Below are positions 25,621-34,509 of a stretch of 64,000 nt of DNA, piece after piece. A program made the translations under genes and the position numbers. Each line of letters starts with the position of its first letter. Positions within the stretch are counted from its first letter, which is position 1. The notes beneath the pieces are model-generated. The model had not been told where the DNA came from. It was given only the letters and a program-made list of their open reading frames with translations, and searched no databases. The stretch lies in the NCBI GenBank assembly GCA_016721505.1, contig JADKHX010000001.1:372001-436000 (forward strand), written 5' to 3'. Source of the stretch: Rhodocyclaceae bacterium. Lineage in GTDB: Bacteria; Pseudomonadota; Gammaproteobacteria; Burkholderiales; Rhodocyclaceae.

Positions 25621-27167
25621 TGGCTGATAAACGCATACTGGCCTTTGACGGCACCAACCTCACCGCTTCGCGCTGGCAAAAAGGGCAGGTCTTAACCGAT
25701 CAAGTTTTCACCGCTGATGATCTGGGTTATGAATCTTTCTCAGCCTATCTTGCCAGCGCTAAAGAAGCCTTGTTTTATCTGCTGGTTGATGTCAGCGAAG
25801 AAGGATTTCAGCTTGAGACCATTCCCGCCGTGCAAGGCGGTGATCGCGCCGCTCTAATCAAGCGTCGACTCGGGCAGTTTTTCTTTGGCACACCTTTTTC
25901 ACTCGGGCACTCACTCGGTCGGGAAAAGGAAGGTCGCCGCGACGAGCGCATGTTGTTTGCTGCGCTCACCAGACCCGAAGCGCTCACTCCATGGCTCGAA
26001 CTCATCGCGCAAGCTAATCGGCCTCTCGCCGGCATATATTCTGTCCCGTTGGTGCTAGCCGAAAATGCCAAAAACATGGTTAGCCGGCATGCTCAGTTTC
26101 TTCTGGTCACGCTTGCCGCTGGCGGGCTGCGTCACACGTTTTTCAACGAAGGGCAAATTCAATTTTCGCGCCTCTCGCAACTCACCTCCCACAGCCAAGA
26201 CGAATTCGCCATCAGCTGCGCACGCGAAGCCACAAGAACCCATCAGTATTTGCTTGGTCAGCGCCTTATCTCGCGTACCGAAAAGTTGCCCACTGTGGTG
26301 GTGGCGCACACCAACGATCACGCCAAGTTGCGCACGCAGTTTGTCGACACTGACAAGCTTATATTCGAACTACTCGGTCTCGACACGCTAGCGACAAAGC
26401 TGGGGCTAAAAGCGCGTTTGAGTGATAGCCACTGCGATGCGCTGTTTGCACACCAACTCATTAGCCGTACGCCGAAAGCCCAGTTTGCACCGGATGCTGA
26501 TCGCAAGCTCTATCGCATGTCGCAGATCCGGGCTGGTCTGCAGACTGCGACAGTTATCGTTTTAGTTGGCTGTCTTGCAGTGGCTGGACGCTTCGGCCTG
26601 CAATGGATCGAGTTGCGGGATACGATCACTAGCACTAACGCGCTAGCTGCGGCCGATACCAATCGACACCAAGCATTGATCAACGAACTGCCAAAAATAA
26701 AACTCACGCCTGATAACTTGCGTGCGGTGATTTCAAAGTATCAGGAAATTGTGCAGCGCTCTGAAGGCCCGACTCCACTGCTTGCACATTTGAGCAATGC
26801 ACTAGAAAGCATGCCGACGATTACTTTGCAAAAGCTCGACTGGGCAATCGCCGATCGTAGTAATTCTGGTGCGCCAACTAGCGCGCCTTCTCCCTCGTCT
26901 GTTCCAGCGGGAAACGGCGCGACTAAGGTCACCACTCAGCTTGACGTCACAGCACAACTGCCAATTACTGTCGCCGCCGATCAACGCCAACAAATCGACT
27001 TGGTTGAGAACCTGATTTCTCGTTTGCGCACCGACGGTGTCGAAGTGACGATTATTAAGTCCCCGGTGGACATTGAATCTGGAAAGGCGCTCAAGCGCGG
27101 CTCGACTGATTCTGATCGACCAAGCGGACAGCCTGATTTCAAAATTCGACTGACGAGCAAGCAATAG
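25620..27167 (+). CDS. PilM/PilN-like pilus assembly protein (MshI-like)
   Basis: 515 residues. The first half (RILAFDGTNLTASRWQKGQVL) looks like an actin-like PilM/GspL cytoplasmic domain; a single membrane helix near residue 310-325 (TATVIVLVGCLAVAGRFGLQWI) is followed by a coiled PilN-like periplasmic part and a ferredoxin-like ending. This fused PilM-N arrangement matches MshI-type proteins that link the platform to the ATPase. The family match is weak at sequence level and rests on topology and position between mshG and the PilO-like gene. Confidence 0.7.
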   Translation: MADKRILAFDGTNLTASRWQKGQVLTDQVFTADDLGYESFSAYLASAKEALFYLLVDVSEEGFQLETIPAVQGGDRAALIKRRLGQFFFGTPFSLGHSLGREKEGRRDERMLFAALTRPEALTPWLELIAQANRPLAGIYSVPLVLAENAKNMVSRHAQFLLVTLAAGGLRHTFFNEGQIQFSRLSQLTSHSQDEFAISCAREATRTHQYLLGQRLISRTEKLPTVVVAHTNDHAKLRTQFVDTDKLIFELLGLDTLATKLGLKARLSDSHCDALFAHQLISRTPKAQFAPDADRKLYRMSQIRAGLQTATVIVLVGCLAVAGRFGLQWIELRDTITSTNALAAADTNRHQALINELPKIKLTPDNLRAVISKYQEIVQRSEGPTPLLAHLSNALESMPTITLQKLDWAIADRSNSGAPTSAPSPSSVPAGNGATKVTTQLDVTAQLPITVAADQRQQIDLVENLISRLRTDGVEVTIIKSPVDIESGKALKRGSTDSDRPSGQPDFKIRLTSKQ

Positions 27168-27253
27168 GCTATGGACATTCGATTTGCTATTGTCGGCTCA
27201 GAAAAGTTATTGAACAACCGCATTAGCGGCGGATCCACTGTACAAAGTCGCAA

Positions 27254-27277
27254 CGACACGCCGACACCAACTGGCGA
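27254..27277 (-). repeat. Dispersed repeat, degenerate copy between pilus genes
   Basis: GACACGCCGACACCAACTGGCGA, with the middle CCAGCA replaced by one shorter stretch. It occupies the 119-base gap (27168-27286) between the MshI-like and PilO-like genes, the only larger gap inside the pilus operon. Confidence 0.5.
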
Positions 27278-27286
27278 AATCTACAC

Positions 27287-27898
27287 ATGAACTTCACCGC
27301 CGCCGACCTGAAGTACCTTCGCGTAGCGCTCATCGGATTGGGATTGGCAATCCTGATCGGCGCTGGCAGTGTGTGGGCCGCCAACTACTTCCGCGTACTC
27401 GCCGAAAAAGACAACAAAGCCGCGCTGGCTAAGCGGATTGATGCACAAACTCGACTCTCACGCGTGAGCCAAGAGCAACAAGAACTCACCGAAAAAATTC
27501 TGCTTTTTCAAAACCTGGTCAAGTTGGGTTACACCGCGACCGAAGATAGGCTGGACTGGATAGAGCAGCTTGATCGCCTGCGCAAATTACGCAAGATCAC
27601 CGACTATCAATACGAGTTTGCCGCGCAACAGCCTGCCGATATTGGTCTGCTACCCAGCGGCGCAAGTGCGGGTGGTTATGAATTTCTAACCAGCAAACAG
27701 ACGATGAAGATGAAGGTGCTGCATGAAGGCGATGTGTGGAATTTCATTAATGACATAAAAGCGCAAGCACGTGCTTTGATTGTCGTGCGCAGTTGCACCT
27801 TCGAGCGCTTGCCAATCGCCGCCGTCGACCGTGGCACCGGTCCTTATCTAAGCGCAGAATGTGTACTCGAATGGATAACCTTGAAGGAGCGCACATGA
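27287..27898 (+). CDS. PilO/GspM-like pilus protein (MshJ-like)
   Basis: 203 residues: short cytoplasmic N-terminus, one membrane helix (residues ~12-33, LRVALIGLGLAILIGAGSVWAANYF), a coiled-coil (LAKRIDAQTRLSRVSQEQQELTEKILLFQNLV), then a ferredoxin-like periplasmic domain. This matches PilO/GspM/MshJ proteins that pair with the PilN-like partner. The final codons overlap the next start as ATGA. The identification relies on topology and context. Confidence 0.72.
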   Translation: MNFTAADLKYLRVALIGLGLAILIGAGSVWAANYFRVLAEKDNKAALAKRIDAQTRLSRVSQEQQELTEKILLFQNLVKLGYTATEDRLDWIEQLDRLRKLRKITDYQYEFAAQQPADIGLLPSGASAGGYEFLTSKQTMKMKVLHEGDVWNFINDIKAQARALIVVRSCTFERLPIAAVDRGTGPYLSAECVLEWITLKERT

Positions 27899-28392
27899 TT
27901 TCATCATTGACCGCTCGCCGCACTGCACTATGCTTACTGGTGGGCGCTAATCTCGCCTTGGCACAAGCTCCTGCACCATCATTGCCCGCGACTCCAATAT
28001 CAACACCTAGCGCGCCAGCACAAATACAGCGCTTATTTTTCAGCGCCGAAAAACGTGCCACTTTGGATCGTCAGCGCACACAGAATTTGCAACAGATCCG
28101 CTCATTGCAAGGCGCAACGCTCAATCTAGATGGCATGGTGCAGCGCTCCAGCGGTAAATCCACCGTTTGGATAAACGGTCAGCCACAAAACGAAAATGAA
28201 GGTGCACGCAACGGCGTCAATGTCTTCCTCTCGTCGAAAACCCCCGGACGCGCGCAAATCGCGCCGGGAGACGAAGCGCCCACGCCGATGAAAGTCGGTG
28301 AAACCATCAATCGCGCTACGGGCGAGCGCAACAATCGCCTTGGCACTGGTGTGGTGATAACGCCGGACACACGCGCCAATTCTGGGCGCTAG
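27895..28392 (+). CDS. MshK/PilP-like periplasmic pilus protein
   Basis: 165 residues from ATG 27895, overlapping the preceding stop as ATGA; an upstream frame to 27793 is a shadow. A Sec signal peptide (TALCLLVGANLALAQA) precedes a short Pro-rich linker and the segment LFFSAEKRATLDRQR...GMVQRSSGKSTVWINGQ, which is the MshK pattern of a small beta domain also seen in PilP/GspC. It would connect the inner-membrane complex to the secretin. The tail is disordered-looking. Confidence 0.7.
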   Translation: MISSLTARRTALCLLVGANLALAQAPAPSLPATPISTPSAPAQIQRLFFSAEKRATLDRQRTQNLQQIRSLQGATLNLDGMVQRSSGKSTVWINGQPQNENEGARNGVNVFLSSKTPGRAQIAPGDEAPTPMKVGETINRATGERNNRLGTGVVITPDTRANSGR

Positions 28393-28400
28393 TTCTAGCA

Positions 28401-31400
28401 ATGTTGCAGCGATCGTATCGCCGCCGCTCCAGCGGTTTTGCCTTGCTGGCGTTGCTGGTATTAGTCACCTTGGGCGGCTTGTACTTTTTTGTCAACAACC
28501 TGACTCCTGCTGCCGTTGCAGCGAAGCGCCAACAGCAATCCAGCGACAGTTTGAATCTCGCGCGCGATGCCTTGATCGGGTATGCACTGCGATACCGCGA
28601 AGACCAACTCAAAGACAATCCAGATACAACCGAAATGTACGGCTATTTGCCATTGCCTGACATGGGAACGGTTCGCAACAATAATGTGAGTTGCACCGAT
28701 GAAGGGTGCGACGCTGCGCGCTTTACTGGTCTGACCTTTAGCGACGATGTAACCGGCGTGGGCCCAACCGTCATCGGGCGATTTCCTTGGAGAATGCTGG
28801 GCACCGGTCCGCTCAAAGATGGTGATGGTGAATGCCTTTGGTATGCCGTATCCGCTTCGCATTCCAGAATCCGTAAAACAAATCCCATTGGCACCTCACC
28901 GCTGCCAATGAATTGGGATACCTTGGCCCATCTTGATTTGCTGGTTGCCAACAATACGACCGAATTGATCAGCGCGTTAGCGAGTGCTCACGAACGTCCA
29001 ATCGCCGTTGTGTTTTCACCAGGGGCGGCCTTGAGTTCGCAGAACCGCGCGGCAGCTTCGCCAGCCACCGATGTGGTTACCGAATGCGGCGGAAACTACG
29101 ATGTGAAAAACTATCTTGATCCTAATGACGCCGCTTCGCTAGGTACTGTCAGCAACTTTTTTTCTGGCGCGACGAATTCGGCAACGGGCGACACGACCGC
29201 ACTTGCTGCAGGTCTGAAAAAACTCTCGGCGCAAGGCGTGATTCAAAAAGACAGCGCATCAAAGCTTTGGCCTCGCAGTTGCAGCACCAACAACTGTACA
29301 ACGGTGGCTAACGACACAGGTTTGGGTCTTACTGGCGATACTTTATTTACCGCTCTGCGAAATTCCTCAGTATTCCGCCTTGACATCAATTCCATGCTGG
29401 ATCGAATGACAACTTGTCTGCGCGACAAAATCGCCGGTGGTTCTACCCCCGGCTTGCTCGCACTCACCGGGGTGACCAGCCCGACTGACAAGAATATCGG
29501 GCGTATTCCCACTGATAGTTGCTATGACGACACAACCAACCCGAAGGGCTACTTCATCAACTATCAAAATCAGATTTTCGTTGCTACCAAAGTTGCCAAC
29601 GACTTCAAGGTGCTGGTCGACGGCACTGAAAATACTTGTGCGGCGGTGTTGCTATTCGCTGACCAGCGCAGCAGTTCCCAACGACGAACGAGCACCGTGG
29701 TCAACACTGTTCAAGAGCTCAATACGCCGTCAAATTATCTTGAAGGAGACAATTTGACTTGCCTCACCACAGAAAACAGCGCTTGCTTTACCAGCGGTGG
29801 CAGCCCACGTTTCGTCGGTCCTAGCACTTTTACGAAGGTATCGAGCAGCCAAACATTGAGCCAAGACATTGTTCGCTGCGTGCCGACCACTGCCAGCATT
29901 ACGCTCGTTGCTCCAGTTGTCGCCGCGTTGGGCGGAAATATTAATCTTGCCAGTTACGCGGCCGCCACTGGTAGCTTGACGTTGGGTAGCGCCAATACTG
30001 GCAAAACCAATGCCAGCACCGGTAGCGTGCTGGCCGAATCCTTATCTGCCTGCGCGTGGAGTACTGAGACACATGCCATCGGGTCTGGCTTGCGCAGTTA
30101 CTTCCGTTTCCGTGTCCGCCGCGTTGGTGAAGGCTTTATGTTCGCTTTGATTGATGGTGATCGAAATGGCACCAACGTTTGCGGTGCGGCCCGCCAACAC
30201 TTGGGCTACTCCGGTAACAACGGGATCGCACCATACATTCAACCACCAAAAATCGGGCTTGAATTTGATACATCCCGCAACGCTGGGTACACCACTCCAG
30301 TGACCCCCGGAGGTACTGGCAACACTCTCAGCAATGGTCGCAACGACCCAGATTTCACGCCACCGCAAGCCAACGATGCGCACACCGCCATCGTTTATTG
30401 GGGAGCCGGCGTGGCAAACGCAACGGTAACCGACCCACAACATGACGACAACGTGCATGGATTCCCCTCGCCGGCAGAAACTGGATCACGCCCCGCTCCA
30501 GTAAATCCGACCGCTGTCACGCTTGACCGCGTGCAATCTACCGATGCGTCGCAGCGTGAATTTCACGCTCGAGTCGAGCTAGCTGCCAGCTACAACTCGC
30601 CAACCGACCCAAAGGATGGAGCAACCACGGTAACAACCAAAATGTGGCTCGAGCCGGTCTCTGCAAAAAGCATCAGTGCGATCACTTTTAACGCCGGCTC
30701 TACTCCCACGCTGACTGTGACTGTAACTCCAATCAGCGGCAGTGGTCATGGGCTGACGACAGGTGACACGGTAGTCATTAAAGATGTGGTCCCGGCGGCC
30801 TATAACGGCGAGTATGTAGTGACCGTGATCGACAACAACAACTTTACCGCCACGCTTCCGGCAGGTACAGCAAACCCAGGCAGGTACATCTCATCAATTA
30901 CTTGGTCTAGCAGCTCAGGGGGTAGAGCAACGGTGACCTCGGCCACGCATGGCCTTACGACCGGAAATACGGTCGTAATATCGGGCGCTGTACCGGCCGA
31001 GTACAACGGCACCAAAACGATCACCACGATCGATAGCAACTCCTACCGCTTTAACCTGCCTATCTCCGGAAACTTTAATCCCGGCACCATGGCACCGGGC
31101 GTTGCCGCATTCAAGGCACTGACACCCAATGCCACTGCGATGATAAATACCACACGCGCTATGAGCCAGCTCGCCCCGACCTTCAGTCCCACCGTAACTG
31201 GTACGGCAATTATCTACGACGAACAAAAAGCCGCCTGTGCGGTTAGCGCACCCCTTTGCCCTGCAGGGCAATCCTGTGGTTCCGACAGTATGTGTTACCA
31301 ACCTGCATTCCAGAATTTGCGCATCGGCTTTACCACTGGTGAGAGGATGAGTTCCAGCGGTACTTCGCGCAGCGAGTTAATTGAAATCACTAATCGGGCG

Positions 31401-31418
31401 ACGACGTGGTTGCCTTGA
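28401..31418 (+). CDS. Large prepilin-like adhesin with lectin-like region and tandem beta module
   Basis: 1005 residues. The N-terminus RRRSSGFALLALLVLVTLGG resembles a type IV prepilin leader (cleavage after G) but has A or L, not Glu, at +5. Residues ~40-60 (LARDALIGYALRY...GYLPLPD) match the minor pilin at 31835. Residues ~545-735 look like a concanavalin/L-type lectin-like beta sandwich (FRFRVRRVGEGFMFALIDGDRNG, IGLEFDTSRNAG). At ~756-830 and ~831-897 sit two copies of a beta module (HGLTTGDTVVIKDVVPAAYNG; HGLTTGNTVVISGAVPAEYNG), similar to FCCH-like domains of phage and surface proteins. A Cys-rich ending follows. Probably a pilus-tip or surface adhesin in the role of MshQ. Domain calls are by eye. 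Confidence 0.65.
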   Translation: MLQRSYRRRSSGFALLALLVLVTLGGLYFFVNNLTPAAVAAKRQQQSSDSLNLARDALIGYALRYREDQLKDNPDTTEMYGYLPLPDMGTVRNNNVSCTDEGCDAARFTGLTFSDDVTGVGPTVIGRFPWRMLGTGPLKDGDGECLWYAVSASHSRIRKTNPIGTSPLPMNWDTLAHLDLLVANNTTELISALASAHERPIAVVFSPGAALSSQNRAAASPATDVVTECGGNYDVKNYLDPNDAASLGTVSNFFSGATNSATGDTTALAAGLKKLSAQGVIQKDSASKLWPRSCSTNNCTTVANDTGLGLTGDTLFTALRNSSVFRLDINSMLDRMTTCLRDKIAGGSTPGLLALTGVTSPTDKNIGRIPTDSCYDDTTNPKGYFINYQNQIFVATKVANDFKVLVDGTENTCAAVLLFADQRSSSQRRTSTVVNTVQELNTPSNYLEGDNLTCLTTENSACFTSGGSPRFVGPSTFTKVSSSQTLSQDIVRCVPTTASITLVAPVVAALGGNINLASYAAATGSLTLGSANTGKTNASTGSVLAESLSACAWSTETHAIGSGLRSYFRFRVRRVGEGFMFALIDGDRNGTNVCGAARQHLGYSGNNGIAPYIQPPKIGLEFDTSRNAGYTTPVTPGGTGNTLSNGRNDPDFTPPQANDAHTAIVYWGAGVANATVTDPQHDDNVHGFPSPAETGSRPAPVNPTAVTLDRVQSTDASQREFHARVELAASYNSPTDPKDGATTVTTKMWLEPVSAKSISAITFNAGSTPTLTVTVTPISGSGHGLTTGDTVVIKDVVPAAYNGEYVVTVIDNNNFTATLPAGTANPGRYISSITWSSSSGGRATVTSATHGLTTGNTVVISGAVPAEYNGTKTITTIDSNSYRFNLPISGNFNPGTMAPGVAAFKALTPNATAMINTTRAMSQLAPTFSPTVTGTAIIYDEQKAACAVSAPLCPAGQSCGSDSMCYQPAFQNLRIGFTTGERMSSSGTSRSELIEITNRATTWLP

Positions 31419-31834
31419 TGCGGCGCTGTGCCTGATTTAACGCGGATGATCGACGAATGGCGAACTAGTGGTGGCACAGTCAAGCTGATCGGTCTGTCAC
31501 TAACATTCGCAGGTGACGCTATCAGATGCGTCGATTCGTGTGCAACACGGTGGACACAACATTCCTACCGATACAATACGTTGGCGATTTGACACTTGGC
31601 TGCGAATTTCCACTTGATCTGCAGGCAATCTGTTGAGTCGTGGCAGTTGTTTGACAACGCTGGTCAACAACTGCTGCCAATTGAAGAAAGAGAAACGCAT
31701 GAACAAGCTTACTAAAATTTCAGTTTCGCGCCGTTTAGGCGGTGACATCCATGGCCTTCCTGCCGGCTTGTTCAGAGCACAGCAACCAGCGCGCGAAATT
31801 GTCGCACCCAAAGCGACAGCAAACTGACTCGCAC
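31419..31834 (+). other. 416-bp gap with hairpin and possible gene remnant
   Basis: No convincing gene. After the adhesin stop the + strand frames hold a 38-residue stretch without stop (LTRMIDEWRTSGGTVKLIG...) and, shifted, another (VTLSDASIRVQHGGHNIPTD...), which could be a frame-broken remnant of the adhesin's C-terminus. A strong hairpin at 31641-31679 (TGGCAGTTGTTTGAC / GTCAACAACTGCTGCCA) precedes a small frame at 31699-31827 (42 residues, basic start MNKLTKISVSRRLGG) with a possible site GAAAGAGAA. None is strong enough to name. Confidence 0.35.
31641..31679 (+). promoter_or_regulatory. Long imperfect hairpin upstream of the minor pilin
   Basis: TGGCAGTTGTTTGAC pairs with GTCAACAACTGCTGCCA around a short loop, with one bulge. 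No T-tract follows, so it is not a standard terminator; it may block or process the transcript between the adhesin and the pilin. Confidence 0.4.
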
Positions 31835-32716
31835 ATGATTCGCAATCGCCACATCAGGCCAATGCCACATCATGATGGCTACTCTCTAGTCGAGCTTGCC
31901 GTTGTCATGCTTATTGTGTCATTGCTGATTGGCGGACTGATGTTGCCAATTTCTGCACAACAAGATGTCCGCGCACGGCAAGAAACAGAAAAAGTGCTCA
32001 CTGACGCACGCGAATCTCTGCTTGGGTACGCTATTGCCAATGGACGTTTGCCCTGTCCTGCTTCATCCACCAGTAACGGTATCGAGAGTTTTTGCACCAA
32101 CACCACCGGCGCATGCGGGGCACCGATTGTTGGTTTTAGTTCGGCAACGACTGCACACGGTCGTTGCTCAAACCCGCACGACGGCTTCCTACCTGCGGTG
32201 ACACTTGGGTTCACACCGATCGACACGGATGGCTATGCCACCGATGGCTGGAACGCCGGCACCGTCAGCCGTGTACGGTATGCCGTCACTGACTATGCTT
32301 TCACACCGACCACTGCTCTGACAACCTGTCAAAACAACGCTGCGAGTGGCACCAATACATTTAATCCATTCAATTGCATCAATGGCATGCAACAAATATT
32401 TTCCACCTCAAGCACATCCGATCTGACCGTTTGCAATGCCGGCGCGAACGTTACATCTGCTGGTACAGCAAGTGCATCATGTTCGACCGGGACACTCACT
32501 TCCGATGCCGTTGCCATCATCTATTCCTTGGGCAAGAACACTGCGACTGGCGGCACCGATACAGACGAAAACCAAAACTACAACCCGCAATCAACCGTTG
32601 CCGCTGACAGGGCGTTTGTCAAAACAACCAGCAGTGACGTGTTCGATGATCAGTTGACTTGGATTTCCCGAGGCATTTTGTTCGGTCGACTCGTGTCGGC
32701 TGGCAAGTTGCCTTAA
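31835..32716 (+). CDS. Type IV minor prepilin
   Basis: 293 residues from ATG 31835. A clear class-III prepilin leader: basic start, cleavage site G/Y, then YSLVELAVVMLIVSLLIGGLML with Glu at +5, followed by the alpha-1 helix. The segment DARESLLGYAIANGRLPCPA matches the large adhesin upstream and is common in minor pilins of the MSHA type. Long Thr/Ser-rich C-terminal domain with paired Cys residues (CTNTTGAC; CSNPHD; CNAG..CS) suggests disulfides. Ends with GRLVSAGKLP. It is the last gene of the pilus cluster; no major MshA pilin or prepilin peptidase lies in the window. Confidence 0.8.
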   Translation: MIRNRHIRPMPHHDGYSLVELAVVMLIVSLLIGGLMLPISAQQDVRARQETEKVLTDARESLLGYAIANGRLPCPASSTSNGIESFCTNTTGACGAPIVGFSSATTAHGRCSNPHDGFLPAVTLGFTPIDTDGYATDGWNAGTVSRVRYAVTDYAFTPTTALTTCQNNAASGTNTFNPFNCINGMQQIFSTSSTSDLTVCNAGANVTSAGTASASCSTGTLTSDAVAIIYSLGKNTATGGTDTDENQNYNPQSTVAADRAFVKTTSSDVFDDQLTWISRGILFGRLVSAGKLP

Positions 32717-32726
32717 TACCCCGATT

Positions 32727-32757
32727 CGCCAGTTGGTGCTGGTCACACGCCGTCGTT
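32727..32757 (+). repeat. Dispersed ~27-bp repeat, copy 6
   Basis: Near-consensus copy (GGTCACACGCCGTCG) in the convergent gap between the minor pilin and the YlqF gene. Confidence 0.88.
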
Positions 32758-32783
32758 CAGTGCCTCGCCCATCGCGCGACCAT

Positions 32784-33674
32784 TCATTTTTCCTTGAGCA
32801 TTGCCTCACGCGTCAGCGGCGTTTCCAAACTTATCCGCCCCAAAATCCCGCTGCGGTAGTCGGTCAGAAAAATGATTGAGGCTTTGTCCATGTCGAGCAT
32901 TTCATCGTCGTCGGCATTGGCTCGGCGCTGGCGATTTTTTAGAACGCAGCCGCGCACTCGGGCGATGTTTTCGATGACACCGACAGCGTCCATTGCCGAT
33001 TCATCGCCGCCGTAGCGCGCACTTATCAGTCCGGGGTAGCGCGCAAGCAAAATACCGGCGAGAAATTTCGCCACATCCAATTCAATCACGGCGTTAACGC
33101 CAATCGCATGACTGGCGGCAAGCATGAAGCCATCGCTGTCGTGGGCGATTTTTGGCCACATCAGCCCGGGTGTATCGGTCAGCGACATCGATGACGACAA
33201 GGCGATGCTCTGCTGGCTTTTGGTCACTGCGGGTTCGTCGCCAACAGCGGCGACTTTGCGTTTGAGCAGCGCGTTCATCAGCGTTGATTTGCCGACGTTG
33301 GGAATTCCCATAATCATCATTCGCAATGGCTTCAATGCGCTGTTGCGATGCGGCGCGAGGCTGAGCGCATAGCCTGGGATTTTCGCCACGTCGCTGGCTT
33401 TTTTGCTTGAAATCGCCACCGCTTTAACACCCGGCTGGCGGTTGTAATAATCCAGCCAGGCTTGCGTCGCCGCCGCATCAGCGGCATCTGATTTATTCAG
33501 CACTTTCAAGCAGGGTCGCTGCCGCGCCAAACGCAATTCGCGAATCATAGGATTGCTGCTCGCGTCAGGCAGTCGCGCATCGACGACTTCGATAACGATG
33601 TCGATACGCGCCATCGTCTCGGCGGCTTTGCGCCGCGCCGAGGTCATGTGTCCGGGAAACCAGTTGATTGCCAT
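32784..33674 (-). CDS. ylqF: Ribosome biogenesis GTPase YlqF/RbgA-like
   Basis: 296 residues from ATG 33674 (MAINWFPGHMTSARRKAAE); an upstream open frame to 33893 has no homology. Circularly permuted GTPase: the G4 motif NKSD comes before G1 GIPNVGKST and G3 DTPGLMWP. The N-terminal WFPGHM is the family hallmark. RbgA acts late in 50S subunit assembly; proteobacterial members are less studied. Gap of 41 bases to the S4 gene on the same strand suggests an operon. Confidence 0.9.
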   Translation of the reverse strand: MAINWFPGHMTSARRKAAETMARIDIVIEVVDARLPDASSNPMIRELRLARQRPCLKVLNKSDAADAAATQAWLDYYNRQPGVKAVAISSKKASDVAKIPGYALSLAPHRNSALKPLRMMIMGIPNVGKSTLMNALLKRKVAAVGDEPAVTKSQQSIALSSSMSLTDTPGLMWPKIAHDSDGFMLAASHAIGVNAVIELDVAKFLAGILLARYPGLISARYGGDESAMDAVGVIENIARVRGCVLKNRQRRANADDDEMLDMDKASIIFLTDYRSGILGRISLETPLTREAMLKEK

Positions 33675-33715
33675 TGATGTTATTGCCTTGGAGAGTTGTA
33701 GCTGAGTTTTAACGA

Positions 33716-33937
33716 TCAGTCCATGCCAATCACAGTAATGCGCGTACCGAGACAATCCACCCGCTGCCCCGCACGGATTTTGGCGGTCTTGCGGCTCTCT
33801 GGCTGGCCGTCGACCGTCACCTCGCCCGCTGCCACCATATGCTTGCCCTGCCCCGCGCTGCCCGCCACTGCGGCAAGTTTGAGTAGGTTGCACAAGGCGA
33901 TAAATTCGCCTTCAAGCTTGATTTCGACTTGCTTCAT
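33716..33937 (-). CDS. S4-domain RNA-binding protein (YbcJ-like)
   Basis: 73 residues, basically a single S4 fold: LEGEFIALCNLLKLAAVAGSAGQGKHMVAAGEVTVDGQ and KTAKIRAGQRV match the short YbcJ/YaaA-like S4 family that binds structured RNA, possibly linked to ribosome work. Good site GGGAAGACTG before ATG 33937. It precedes the YlqF gene, which fits a shared ribosome-related role. The 33938-34151 gap upstream shows nothing recognisable. Confidence 0.85.
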   Translation of the reverse strand: MKQVEIKLEGEFIALCNLLKLAAVAGSAGQGKHMVAAGEVTVDGQPESRKTAKIRAGQRVDCLGTRITVIGMD

Positions 33938-34151
33938 CAGTCTTCCCTAGGTAGTACGGGGCTTTCAAGGCCAAGTCGGCATTATCGTAGATAAGCGCCG
34001 TAGATCGGAATTCCTGTCTTGTTTCGGCGATGCAGTTAAAGCTGGCAAGTCGATAACATTATGATTTAATTGAACAAACTTTATCGCCAAGAAAAGTAAC
34101 GCGGGAACGCCCCGTTCATTAATGGAACCGCCCCGCACATTGGTCGATAGC

Positions 34152-34502
34152 ATGCTGTTCATGCCATCCCAAATTGAAATCTACCGACAAATGAGCGTTT
34201 TCTCAGCCCGCATGGTGCGTGCAGCGCGCGCCAGCGATTGGGATAGTCTCATTGAACTCGAACGCGATGTCGCCGCCTTGCGCGATGCGCTACAAGAGCG
34301 CTTTGAGCTTGAACTTTCGGAGATTGAAACCGGAGAAAAGAAGCGCTTGATTCGCTCAATATTGAAAGACGATGCTGAGGTGCGCCGACATACCGAACCG
34401 TGGATGGAAAAAGTCCGCATGTTTTTGGGCCAAGATCAGCAACGGCCCAATCATGAAATCCCTTTCGCCGATCTGAGCATCGTCAACAACATCCATCGCT
34501 AG
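34152..34502 (+). CDS. FliT-like flagellar chaperone
   Basis: 116 residues from ATG 34152 (an in-frame ATG at 34122 would add 10). Short helical protein, YRQMSVFSARMVRAARASDWDSLIELERDVAALRDAL, which is the FliT pattern; FliT binds the filament cap protein FliD and the FlhDC complex in enterics. It is divergent from the YlqF/S4 genes and convergent to rdgC. The neighbouring flhDC supports a flagellar role, although no other flagellar structural gene is here. Identified by pattern and context, so moderate certainty. Confidence 0.65.
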   Translation: MLFMPSQIEIYRQMSVFSARMVRAARASDWDSLIELERDVAALRDALQERFELELSEIETGEKKRLIRSILKDDAEVRRHTEPWMEKVRMFLGQDQQRPNHEIPFADLSIVNNIHR

Positions 34503-34509
34503 CTTGCGA

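Noticed and set aside
26046..26062. CGTTGGTGCTAGCC in the MshI-like gene as a repeat copy
   Set aside because: Only about 11 bases match and neither end is present.
31500..31811. 103-residue minus-strand frame in the pilus gap
   Set aside because: No homology pattern, no ribosome site, opposite to operon direction.
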